Source: a virus. From it: a stretch of 29,786 bases of DNA. Numbering within the stretch: the stretch's first letter is position 1; every line of letters starts with the position of its first letter. Both the position numbers and the translations under genes were made by a program. The notes under the pieces were generated by a model. The model ran no database searches. It saw only the letters and a program-made list of their open reading frames with translations, and was not told the origin of the DNA. Positions 17,658 through 25,161 of the stretch are shown here, in pieces. The stretch covers positions 1-29,786 of the IMG/VR virus record IMGVR_UViG_3300021378_002093; one strand, given 5' to 3'.

Positions 17658-18266
17658 ATGAAAAATGTGATTTACTTACACGGAGCAAATGCAGACCCTG
17701 ATAACTTTAATTACTATACATTAAAGATGCCAGAACATCCTTTTTTTGCACCTGCTTACGATATGGAACAAGACCCGTATGATTTAGTTGAGCATGTCAG
17801 AATGCAAAAAGAAAGAGAATGGGGTAAGGGCAAAGTAGTAATTGTAGGACATAGTTTTGGTGGTTTATTAGCAAGTTGGTATGCTAGTGTTTACCCAAAC
17901 AAGGTTGATCACTTAGTTACCATTGCAACACCATGGCAAGGTACGCCAGTGGCTAGAATACTTGCTATGATTTTTAGAAATAGAAAAGTATTTGAAAACA
18001 CCAAGCCTGGCGCAGATGTACTAAGACTCCTACAAGAAAAAACTTATACAGGTAAGCATACTAATATTGTTTGTACCGGTAGTTCTAATCCTTTAGCAGG
18101 GTTAGGCGGCCAAGCAAATGATGGTATGATATCAGTTTCAAGTCAATCTTCCACACCACCTAAGTTCAAAAATACCGAGAATGTTTATATAGAAGCAGGG
18201 CATAGCGGTGTTTTGTTAAATAATGATGTAGCAGACTTGTTACAAAAAATAATATTCGAGAAATAA
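17658..18266 (+). CDS. Lipase/esterase-like alpha/beta hydrolase
   Basis: A 202-aa protein with the alpha/beta-hydrolase layout: strand then oxyanion-type IYLHGA (residues 5-10), nucleophile elbow VGHSFGG with Ser66, a TIATPWQGTP segment (88-97) typical of lipases and PGAP1-like esterases, candidate acid Asp155 in ANDGMISVSSQ, and catalytic His182 in EAGHSGVLLNND. All three expected catalytic residues are present, so it is probably active. There is no signal peptide or membrane segment, so it should act in the cytoplasm or at the inner membrane after infection. It lies on the strand opposite to the structural operons around it and has its own sigma70-type promoter. The substrate is unknown: a phospholipid, an acyl ester or a small-molecule ester are all possible. 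It is not part of the core T4 gene set. Confidence 0.8.
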   Translation: MKNVIYLHGANADPDNFNYYTLKMPEHPFFAPAYDMEQDPYDLVEHVRMQKEREWGKGKVVIVGHSFGGLLASWYASVYPNKVDHLVTIATPWQGTPVARILAMIFRNRKVFENTKPGADVLRLLQEKTYTGKHTNIVCTGSSNPLAGLGGQANDGMISVSSQSSTPPKFKNTENVYIEAGHSGVLLNNDVADLLQKIIFEK

Positions 18267-18267
18267 T

Positions 18268-18465
18268 ATGACACAATTAAAATCTTTAAACAATACTTTA
18301 GAAGAAGAATTAAGAATTATGCTTGTAAATAAAAACAACGAGTGTGCTTCTTTAAGAGCTCATATAGAGTTATTGGAAAAAGCAGTTGCTGAAGAGCAAG
18401 AGCAGAAGTACAGATTGCTTGTAGAAAATATGGATTTAAAGAATACTTTAAAAGAAAATACCTAA
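18268..18465 (+). CDS. Small coiled-coil protein, unknown function
   Basis: A 65-aa, Leu/Glu-rich protein starting one base after the hydrolase stop (TAATATG), so the two are surely co-transcribed. Leu, Ile and Val recur with a heptad-like spacing (for example LRAHIELLEKAVAEEQEQKY), predicting a single helical coiled coil. A lone Cys lies near residue 26. It has no signal peptide or membrane segment. Its last 18 bases overlap the 3' end of the lysozyme-like gene on the other strand. It could be a partner or dimeriser of the hydrolase, or an early host-interaction protein; no family is recognised. Confidence 0.6.
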   Translation: MTQLKSLNNTLEEELRIMLVNKNNECASLRAHIELLEKAVAEEQEQKYRLLVENMDLKNTLKENT

Positions 18466-19047
18466 TTTATTATATGCTCTCTTTTTAGCGAGTTTTAATA
18501 TTGCTCTCAATTCCGCAAAGTTCAAGTTTCTTTGAGCCGGATACAATGTTGCTTGTACGTTGTCTAACTCTGCTTGCCAGTTCAAATGATCAGGAGTAGA
18601 AAAAAGTTCTGCTTCATACTTTCTTCTATCCATATAGTCTGTTCTAATTTGTGGTCTACTAAATTTTCCTATTTTACCAACCCTAAATCTCTGCATTAAT
18701 TTAGGTACTGCTTCGTATTTTCCCCTATTGAGAGCGGCCAAGCATAGGCTTTTGGCAAAATTGTCTACACCAATATGTGAAACAAAACTTGCAAGAGCCC
18801 CCATTTGATTTTGATTCAGGGGCACTTTAACTAATTTTGTAATATCCTTTATTGCCTGTTTGAGATCAGATTCCAATGCCAGTCTTTCTGCATTAGGACC
18901 TAGTCCGTCTATAAACTCCACAAGTTTGTAACCTGTCTTTCTATCCACGTAAATTAAACTGGGACCATCTATGTATAAATCTATACCTTTATCAGAAAGT
19001 CTGGTCCTTACATTTTCAAATATATTTGTAGTACCATATCTAGGCAT
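18448..19047 (-). CDS. GH24 lysozyme-like protein, probably non-catalytic
   Basis: This 199-aa protein resembles the C-terminal half of phage GH24 endolysins: LNQNQMGALASFVSHIG (77-93), FAKSLCLAALNRGKYEAVP (97-115) and RRKYEAELF (141-149) follow the order of the family. The N-terminal half should carry the Glu-8x-Asp-5x-Thr active site (Glu11, Asp20, Thr26 in T4 lysozyme), but I cannot find it: the region reads FENVRTRLSDKGIDLYIDG. In T4 the baseplate lysozyme is an inner domain of gp5; here a related domain directly follows gp5 as its own gene. It starts inside the gp5 stop (TAATG), with GGAGG of the gp5 tail as ribosome site. It is last in the operon and converges with the coiled-coil gene. 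It may be a structural remnant of the tail lysozyme. Confidence 0.65.
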   Translation of the reverse strand: MPRYGTTNIFENVRTRLSDKGIDLYIDGPSLIYVDRKTGYKLVEFIDGLGPNAERLALESDLKQAIKDITKLVKVPLNQNQMGALASFVSHIGVDNFAKSLCLAALNRGKYEAVPKLMQRFRVGKIGKFSRPQIRTDYMDRRKYEAELFSTPDHLNWQAELDNVQATLYPAQRNLNFAELRAILKLAKKRAYNKLGIFF

Positions 19048-21104
19048 TATCCGCCTCCTTTATTGATAATATCTTTAGCCGCATTTTTAAATTCATCTGC
19101 TTTACCGCCTGTAACCTCGTTGATTGCACCGTTGATTTCACCTTTCATTTGTTCAATTTGTGCATTGGCTAAATCTATAGGTAGCCCTGAATCATCTAAG
19201 GAAAATTGTTTTAATCTTGCTTCTAAATCTGTTAATATTTTACTTTGTCCTATAATATTTTGCATTATAGAATTTGTTGTAGGTATCCTGAACGGAGGTA
19301 TAACAATACCTAAAGTTTCTGCAACTTTTGTAAGACCTTCTATACTTGCTAAGTTTACATCCTTTAGTGCCATAAAGTTACTTACTGTAGCATTGTACTC
19401 TGCGTATACAGATTTAATGCCGTCTGTGGCATCATTTATTCTGTCTTTAGCATCTGCAAATCCTTGTCCTATTTTAGTTCCTTCTGGAGTATCAGCATCT
19501 GCTGGCGTTGTATCTGTAGGATCAATTTGATTTTCAAGAGTTTCTGCATCTGCTGTGACGTCCTCTTCTATACTGGTAGGATCTTCAGTACTAGGATCAT
19601 ATTGTCCATGGCCAATATAAGGTTCTGCTGTAATTAGTTTTCCAACAATAGTGCTAATAGTAGGGCCTTTCTCTGGTCTTTGTCCGCCATTTAGAATAGG
19701 ATTATCTGATTCTCTATCGTACTCTGGAGGTGCTGATGCTTGATCAGGTTTTTCTGTTCCGCCTAATTGTGGCGCCGGCACGGCTGGTACAAGATCAGGA
19801 GTAGGAACTGAACCAGGATTATTTAATCCTATAGTTGATCCAAATAAATTTGTTGTGCCTCCTGCTGAAAGTGTTGCGGCACCGCCTGCCAAGACATCAA
19901 CTTTACCTGCGGCCTGTACTGTGGTAAATCCTTGAGATTGTATAGCCGCACTTATTGTACTTGTTAATGTCAATCTCCCTGCAGAGTTTATTTGTAAATC
20001 ACCTGCATTTGCTGTAATTTGTGCATTAAGATTTGCATGTATAGAAGTATCTGCGGCTGAATGTAGTCTAAGTGAGCCCCCTGTGCCCAATGGTGGTACA
20101 CCCAGAGCGCCTAATTTACTTGCAATTCCTTTATAACCGCTACTATCATTATCGCCTGTGGCCTTAATATTGATATCGTTTCCTGCTTCTAAATTAATAT
20201 TTTTATCCGCTCTTAAATTAAAATCTCCTTTAGATCGAATACTCATACTTCCTTCACCAAAGAAATTTATATTACCGCTTTTATCTAGTTCAAACCATGC
20301 AGTACCAGTTTTGTTTATAACATATATACAACCTGTAGTATCATCTAAAAGTATTTGATTACCGCCACCTGTTCTTAACCTTATATTAGAATTAGTTTGG
20401 TTATCATCCATTATAAATTGATGACCTGGACCTACAGAATTGCCTTTATCGTCTCTGGGGCCTTTAGTTAAAATACCTAATACTTCACTTGGTGTTTCTC
20501 TTCTTGCACTACTTGATGTTGCTCCTCTTAAAGGATCGTTTATTAAACCTTGCTTGGTTAATACTTCTGCAAAATCATGATATATAGGTCTTAACTTTCC
20601 GTTATTTTTTGTATCGGTATCATAGTTATTTTTTTCTACTGTAGGAGTATTAAATGGACCGCCTTGGAAACTTGGACCTCCTGGAAGACCCGGAATCATT
20701 TGGTTGAAAGGTATAGGCATTGTTTGCCCTACTATAAAAGGCTTTGATAAAAGACCGTCTCCAAATGCCACTAAAACTGTGTTACCTACATCAGGCGGTG
20801 GTGTCCAAATACCATATGAATGTAAAGAATTTTCGTCTAGTGTAATGTCATCGTCTCGTACAAGATTAGGATTAGATGCACCGTAAAATTGTGAGGTATA
20901 CATACACTCAAATAAATTTTTCTCTTTAGGTGATTTGTTTAATTCTGGAATATTAACAGAAACTTTTCCGGTTCTTAATGCATCTTTATTAAAGTCTACA
21001 ATTCCTATATATATCCCCCAGAATCTCTCTGTAGAATTTCTATCAGCATAAGGGTTACTATATGTGGCGCTCATATTATTTAGAGCATAAAACCATTTAG
21101 GCAT
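19047..21104 (-). CDS. 5: Baseplate hub spike protein gp5
   Basis: A 685-aa tail-spike protein. Residues about 27-130 form the gp5 OB-fold domain (RFWGIYIGIV, GKVSVNIPELN, WTPPPDVGNTVLVAFGDG, PFIVGQTMP). A spacer follows, then about 225-430 is a VgrG/gp5-type triple beta-helix with short alternating strands (GNINFFGEGSMSIRSKGDF, NINLEAGNDINIKA, GRLTLTST). A Pro/acidic linker and a helical C-terminus (about 535-685) follow. T4 gp5 has an internal lysozyme domain between OB-fold and helix; it is absent here. The chosen ATG follows a GGGGAGGTGG site made by the end of the upstream gene; an internal Met11 is possible but less well placed. The protein ends in NKGGG, whose codons supply the next gene's ribosome site. 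Confidence 0.88.
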   Translation of the reverse strand: MPKWFYALNNMSATYSNPYADRNSTERFWGIYIGIVDFNKDALRTGKVSVNIPELNKSPKEKNLFECMYTSQFYGASNPNLVRDDDITLDENSLHSYGIWTPPPDVGNTVLVAFGDGLLSKPFIVGQTMPIPFNQMIPGLPGGPSFQGGPFNTPTVEKNNYDTDTKNNGKLRPIYHDFAEVLTKQGLINDPLRGATSSSARRETPSEVLGILTKGPRDDKGNSVGPGHQFIMDDNQTNSNIRLRTGGGNQILLDDTTGCIYVINKTGTAWFELDKSGNINFFGEGSMSIRSKGDFNLRADKNINLEAGNDINIKATGDNDSSGYKGIASKLGALGVPPLGTGGSLRLHSAADTSIHANLNAQITANAGDLQINSAGRLTLTSTISAAIQSQGFTTVQAAGKVDVLAGGAATLSAGGTTNLFGSTIGLNNPGSVPTPDLVPAVPAPQLGGTEKPDQASAPPEYDRESDNPILNGGQRPEKGPTISTIVGKLITAEPYIGHGQYDPSTEDPTSIEEDVTADAETLENQIDPTDTTPADADTPEGTKIGQGFADAKDRINDATDGIKSVYAEYNATVSNFMALKDVNLASIEGLTKVAETLGIVIPPFRIPTTNSIMQNIIGQSKILTDLEARLKQFSLDDSGLPIDLANAQIEQMKGEINGAINEVTGGKADEFKNAAKDIINKGGG

Positions 21105-21106
21105 TT

Positions 21107-23785
21107 CTAACCACCTCCCCTATTTGCCTTCCAGGCTTTATAGGCCTCTATTTGCTCACTAGTCATAATACCTGAGCTTGTTACTTCATCTAAGGTAACT
21201 GCACCTGAATTAAGCCACGTATCTACATACTCAGGATTATCAAATCGCTTTTTATCATCTTCACTTAAGACACCATCCTGACCGGCTGTATCTCTAAGTC
21301 TTTGTTCGAATTCACTTCTTATATCGTCAAGTGCATAATCGTCTTTATTTTTTATTTTAGATAAATCTAATGCCATTTCTTTATATGTTTCTAATTGTAC
21401 TGTAAATCTTCCATTATCAAAACTACTTATAACATTTTTAATTCCGTATATACCAGTTATGAAATAACTTTGTTTTCCTACAGGATACAATCCTGTATTC
21501 GCATCTTCATCATTAGTAAAAGGATCAAAATACATAGGTTGTCTCAATTCAAAAAGTATAAAATTATCACCTCCAAATGTGTTCAGATATTCATCTGTGG
21601 ATTTTTCATCTTTCACATCAGGTATTTTATTATAATTAATACCTCCTGTTTTATCCGGCTCACCTAAATACCAAGGATCTCCCCTTAGTACCATATTTAA
21701 ATTATACAAAATATCTATTGCATCTTTCTGACCGTATCTATAACCAAATAATGTTTGTCCGGGTGTAGCAGGTCCTCCTGAATATATAGCATGATCTACA
21801 TGTCCCTCTTCTGTTCCAGGTGTATTAAAATCAAACAATGTATCATTATCTGTTAATTCATTATATTCAAGATTGTCCTTGGCTCTTATTTGTGCTGATG
21901 CTAAATCTGTACTAAGTTCGCCTGACATTTCACCGTATGTTAAAACGTCTTGCCCGTAAATATAACCACTGGCTTCTGCTTGATAGTCTTCTTCACTATT
22001 ATCTATTCTTCGTTGCCTGTCACTTTCTGTTACTGTACCGGATTGTCCACTGGCACCTTTGGGTGTGAGCTCTTTTACAATAGCACCTGCAATCTGTCTG
22101 TCTGATAAACTTTGAACTAGTGCCTGAGCCGCCGCCCCTGCTCGATCACTTACAATATCTTTTATAGTGGCATCATCGAATCCAAACGCATTCGCAATAT
22201 CTCTTATGCTACCGTCTTTTGCCGCCTTAAATATATCAAAAAATTTCTTAGCATCTTGTAATAAACCTGCCACTTCTGCTAATGCTTTACCGCCTAAAGG
22301 TTCCCCTGGTTTGGCGGGGTCTATTGCAAAACTAGTTATATTATTTAAAGCCGCATTTCCAAATCTAACACCTTGCTCTCCTAAATCGTCTCTTGGAGGC
22401 AATAACAAGTTAATACCTAAATCATATTTGATATCTATGTTTATAATTTGATCATTTCTTCCAGTAAAGATATATTCATAGGCTCGCTTTATCTCCATAC
22501 TGTTGACCCTTCTTTGTATTTCATCTGGTTCTGGAGAAAGTTCTTCTGGAATTGCCGCACCTTTAGTTGCAGGTGTTTCGAAAACCGCTGGGTGAAAAAT
22601 TATTTCTTTATTATATCCTTTTCTTTTCTTATCGTATTCAACCTGTTTCACATAAGCATTAATTTTCACATCGTTAACTAATGTTTTGCTGGCATCATAT
22701 TTAAATTGTCCGCTTTCATCTATCATTGTTCGTGTTAGACCATTAGTAAAATCTAGATTTCTAGCAAGTAAACTTCCTATGTAAAAATCTATTGATGTTC
22801 CTTTAGGAACTTCTATTTTTATTTTTTCAGTTTCAGGATTTGACACATCTCTTGTTGCTTCATCAGTTTGGTTTTCTGCCTGAGATCTATCGTCCCCTTC
22901 ATTAATTACTTCTGTGTTTGCATCTGCTGTTGCGTCTTTGCCTCTAAATAATTTTTGATCTTTAATTATTGTTTGGCCTTCACCTGTTAAATTTTTTAAA
23001 TCAAACTTATAAGTATCTAATTTGTCTCTATCTCCGGATTTATCTTTAAGATATTTGTTCCATTGTAATGTTAAATCCTGTATATGTTCGTCTATAGTTT
23101 CTCCCACAGTGGTCATTGTAGTAGGAGTCTTTGAATTTATATCTGTAAATGCTATATCATCCGCAACTGCGAATAACATATTGTATGTAGTTCCAGTACT
23201 GTCCAATTCAAAATCTACTGATTGTAAAAGTCCTTTATATCTATAAGGTCCTGCAATATCTCTTATTTGTCCTCCGTCATCTTGTTCAAAACCATCCCCT
23301 GATGCTTGGTATCCTTGAAAGTTTATCTCAAAAAAGAACGGTGCACCATCTACACCTCTTCCTGATAAAGGGGGAATCCCCAATCTGCGTCTCCCTAAAA
23401 CTATCATGTCTAAAAATGTTGCCGCACCTGGTTGTTTTATCACACAACGAATGTTTTGTGTAATTTTTCCTCCCTTTCCACTAGGCACACTTACTATTTC
23501 AACATTGTCTATTAGTGTACCAGTTACACCTGTTTGTGCCAATACAACGGTATTTTCTGGCTTAGCCACATAGGCACCATTTAAAAATCCTCCTCTGGAT
23601 GTTACTTCACCACCAGAGTCCGATCTTTCATCACCGTCTGTTGAATCACTTTTTACTTCAGTTATATCTTCTGTAGGAGGTATCATATACAACTTTATGT
23701 TATATGTAACATTGTCATATTGATCTAAAGGATTGGTTGGTATGTCACCTAGAAAACCGTTACTTTTTTTAATTATTTCAGCCAT
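21107..23785 (-). CDS. Baseplate hub-like structural protein (gp27 position)
   Basis: An 892-aa protein between gp53 and gp5, where a hub protein that seats the gp5 spike would be expected. It begins MAEIIKKSNGFLGDIPTNPL and then NVTYNIKLYMIPP. The first 230 residues look like beta-rich tail-hub sequence (FFFEINFQGY, YKGLLQSVDFELD). A C-terminal segment (ITGIYGIKNVISSFDNGRFTV, about residues 780-800) resembles the end of phage late-control/hub proteins. The middle is charged and low-complexity. T4 gp27 has 391 residues, so this would be more than twice as long. I cannot prove homology by eye. It starts 3 bases after the gp53 stop, and its NRGGG tail encodes the gp5 ribosome site. Confidence 0.6.
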   Translation of the reverse strand: MAEIIKKSNGFLGDIPTNPLDQYDNVTYNIKLYMIPPTEDITEVKSDSTDGDERSDSGGEVTSRGGFLNGAYVAKPENTVVLAQTGVTGTLIDNVEIVSVPSGKGGKITQNIRCVIKQPGAATFLDMIVLGRRRLGIPPLSGRGVDGAPFFFEINFQGYQASGDGFEQDDGGQIRDIAGPYRYKGLLQSVDFELDSTGTTYNMLFAVADDIAFTDINSKTPTTMTTVGETIDEHIQDLTLQWNKYLKDKSGDRDKLDTYKFDLKNLTGEGQTIIKDQKLFRGKDATADANTEVINEGDDRSQAENQTDEATRDVSNPETEKIKIEVPKGTSIDFYIGSLLARNLDFTNGLTRTMIDESGQFKYDASKTLVNDVKINAYVKQVEYDKKRKGYNKEIIFHPAVFETPATKGAAIPEELSPEPDEIQRRVNSMEIKRAYEYIFTGRNDQIINIDIKYDLGINLLLPPRDDLGEQGVRFGNAALNNITSFAIDPAKPGEPLGGKALAEVAGLLQDAKKFFDIFKAAKDGSIRDIANAFGFDDATIKDIVSDRAGAAAQALVQSLSDRQIAGAIVKELTPKGASGQSGTVTESDRQRRIDNSEEDYQAEASGYIYGQDVLTYGEMSGELSTDLASAQIRAKDNLEYNELTDNDTLFDFNTPGTEEGHVDHAIYSGGPATPGQTLFGYRYGQKDAIDILYNLNMVLRGDPWYLGEPDKTGGINYNKIPDVKDEKSTDEYLNTFGGDNFILFELRQPMYFDPFTNDEDANTGLYPVGKQSYFITGIYGIKNVISSFDNGRFTVQLETYKEMALDLSKIKNKDDYALDDIRSEFEQRLRDTAGQDGVLSEDDKKRFDNPEYVDTWLNSGAVTLDEVTSSGIMTSEQIEAYKAWKANRGGG

Positions 23786-23788
23786 CGG

Positions 23789-24088
23789 TTATCCCATCAT
23801 ATTCTTTACGACTTCCGGTGACGGTATCTTTATTATAACTCCTGGTTTAAAATCGTTCAAAGGATCTTTAATAACATCAGGATTTTTTAAAGCAAATACC
23901 CACCATAATCTTGGAGTTCCATATAATTCAGTTGCTAAAATATCTGGTCTACCATTATGAGCATCTTTAATTTTATAATCTATTTCGTAGGCATCTGTAG
24001 GCATTTTAGGTAAAGAATTTACATCCAGAAATCCCTCAAATACTCTTGCATTTCTTAAAAAACTATCTCTTCTATGAAAATCTGCCAT
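23789..24088 (-). CDS. 53: Baseplate wedge subunit gp53
   Basis: A 99-aa protein with the gp53 core: YEIDYKIKDAHNGRPDILA (34-52), ELYGTPRLWWVFALKNPDVI (54-73) and DPLNDFKPGVIIKIPS (75-90). The RPD...LYG...LWWVF signature is diagnostic. It is about half the length of T4 gp53 (196 aa), keeping the conserved core only. In T4, gp53 clamps wedges together around the hub. The ATG overlaps the upstream gp48-like stop by one base (TAATG). Confidence 0.88.
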   Translation of the reverse strand: MADFHRRDSFLRNARVFEGFLDVNSLPKMPTDAYEIDYKIKDAHNGRPDILATELYGTPRLWWVFALKNPDVIKDPLNDFKPGVIIKIPSPEVVKNMMG

Positions 24089-25017
24089 TAAATATATCCG
24101 TCTTTGTATGCTTGTCCAGTTCTTAATGTATTAAGATTAAAGTTTTTACGCAATTTGTGTGGTGTATAACTTGGGAATAGATCAAATGTCACAGTAGATT
24201 CTGTTGGTACATAGGTTGTAGTAGGCTCGTTGCCTACTTTTATTTCTACTGGAACATAATCAACATCGGGCGGTAATTCTAATGAATAAGATAATACAAC
24301 CACTGGGACTTTGTTAAATCCATGATCACCTAAATACTCAAATAGCATCACTGGAGGTGGTGTACCAAATGTACCGTCAGCAACAGATTGATCACCGTAA
24401 TATGCCTTTGTTACAACTCTGGCAAATTGCATCATTGCAAGATAGTATCTACCCTCGTCAATGTTATTAACTGTAAATGTTGATGTTAGTGTTAGTCTAG
24501 GAGGTGTTGACATTTGATATGTATTAATTGGATAATTCATACCCTGCATTTGCTGTGAGTCATATTCTGCAGATGCTGATACATAAATCTGTGGAGTATA
24601 TTGCCAAACTAATCCACCTGATTCCTTAATAGGGTTCATTATCCCATTTTTATCATCACCGTAAAATCTTTTTGCTCCGCCTCCCTTAGGCCTTAATCTT
24701 GCTCTCCAATCGTAAGTATTTACAAATCCTTTACCCTCACTAGGATTTATTGCTGTAGAACTTGCGGCCTGATTACTTTGTTGTCCTAATTGCTGTTTTA
24801 ATTGCTGTTCACTTAGTTGCCTAGCACCAAATAATAAATTACTACCTGGGTTTCTGCTAGGGCCTGCATTTCCATCATAAAAGAAAGAATAGAAATCGGC
24901 GTCAGATAAACCACCTAGTAATGCTCCGGTAATTACTTTTCCACCAGGTACATTACCTAGTAGACTATTACCTACACCGCCTATTAAACCTTTTAAATAA
25001 TCACTACCGCTTGGCAT
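24088..25017 (-). CDS. 48: Baseplate tail-tube cap protein, gp48-like
   Basis: A 309-aa protein. The N-terminus is Gly-rich (YLKGLIGGVGNSLLG), followed by a Gln-rich stretch (about 70-82). The rest matches the tail-tube cap/initiator family of T4-like phages: GLVWQYTPQIYVSASAEYD (135-153), PPRLTLTSTFTVNN, RYYLAMMQFARVVTKAYYG, PPPVMLFEYLGDHGFNKVPV and LELPPDVDYVPVEI. In T4, gp48 and gp54 sit on the hub and start tube polymerisation. I favour gp48 over gp54 because of the context beside gp53, but the two are related and hard to separate by eye. It heads the operon 48 - 53 - hub - 5 - lysozyme-like and has a strong AAGGAGAT site 4 bases before the ATG. Confidence 0.7.
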   Translation of the reverse strand: MPSGSDYLKGLIGGVGNSLLGNVPGGKVITGALLGGLSDADFYSFFYDGNAGPSRNPGSNLLFGARQLSEQQLKQQLGQQSNQAASSTAINPSEGKGFVNTYDWRARLRPKGGGAKRFYGDDKNGIMNPIKESGGLVWQYTPQIYVSASAEYDSQQMQGMNYPINTYQMSTPPRLTLTSTFTVNNIDEGRYYLAMMQFARVVTKAYYGDQSVADGTFGTPPPVMLFEYLGDHGFNKVPVVVLSYSLELPPDVDYVPVEIKVGNEPTTTYVPTESTVTFDLFPSYTPHKLRKNFNLNTLRTGQAYKDGYI

Positions 25018-25029
25018 TTAATCTCCTTG
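25018..25029 (-). promoter_or_regulatory. Strong ribosome binding site of the gp48-like gene
   Basis: On the minus strand the leader reads ACAAGGAGATTA immediately before the ATG at 25017, a near-perfect Shine-Dalgarno. It contrasts with gp25, whose ATG directly follows its late promoter and has none. Confidence 0.75.
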
Positions 25030-25032
25030 TAT

Positions 25033-25045
25033 GTAACTATTTATC
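25033..25045 (-). promoter_or_regulatory. T4-type late promoter for the 48-53-hub-5 operon
   Basis: Minus-strand GATAAATAGTTAC matches the gp25 late promoter in 12 of 13 positions and the T4 late octamer in 7 of 8. Transcription should start about 6 bases after the octamer, giving a short leader that includes the AAGGAGAT ribosome site. Confidence 0.75.
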
Positions 25046-25052
25046 GTATTCA

Positions 25053-25068
25053 TTAAAACTAGTTTTAA
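25053..25068. promoter_or_regulatory. Perfect palindrome TTAAAACTAGTTTTAA in divergent promoter region
   Basis: A perfect 16-base palindrome, 7 bases from the minus-strand late motif and 12 bases before the plus-strand TATAAATA. Its half-sites (AAAACTA/TAGTTTT) are the same as those of the dyad at 17593-17613, though the centre is shorter. It is a candidate operator shared by both divergent regions. Confidence 0.5.
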
Positions 25069-25080
25069 ATTGCCAGTTCT

Positions 25081-25088
25081 TATAAATA
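25081..25088 (+). promoter_or_regulatory. Possible plus-strand late promoter upstream of gene 55
   Basis: An exact TATAAATA octamer, the T4 late consensus, points toward gene 55 and overlaps no gene. It lies 4 bases before the -35 box of the sigma70-type promoter. If used, gp55 would reinforce its own operon late in infection. A chance match is possible in such AT-rich DNA. Confidence 0.45.
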
Positions 25089-25092
25089 CTTA

Positions 25093-25120
25093 TTGACAAT
25101 GCACAAGAACTGTGTATAAT
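25093..25120 (+). promoter_or_regulatory. Sigma70-type promoter of the 55-47-46 operon
   Basis: Consensus TTGACA (25093-25098) and TATAAT (25115-25120) with a 16-base spacer, both hexamers perfect. It should drive early transcription by host polymerase. The leader of about 35 bases contains a GAGGAGAG ribosome site (25149-25156) ahead of the ATG at 25162. Confidence 0.85.
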
Positions 25121-25161
25121 AACACAATATAAATGAACGATAATTTTGAGGAGAGTTATGT

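Noticed and set aside
19063-19530. Plus-strand ORF of 155 codons opposite gp5
   Set aside because: Antisense shadow of the gp5 C-terminal region; no promoter or ribosome site and no family resemblance.
25158-25160. ATG four bases upstream of the gp55 start
   Set aside because: It is out of frame with the gp55 homology.
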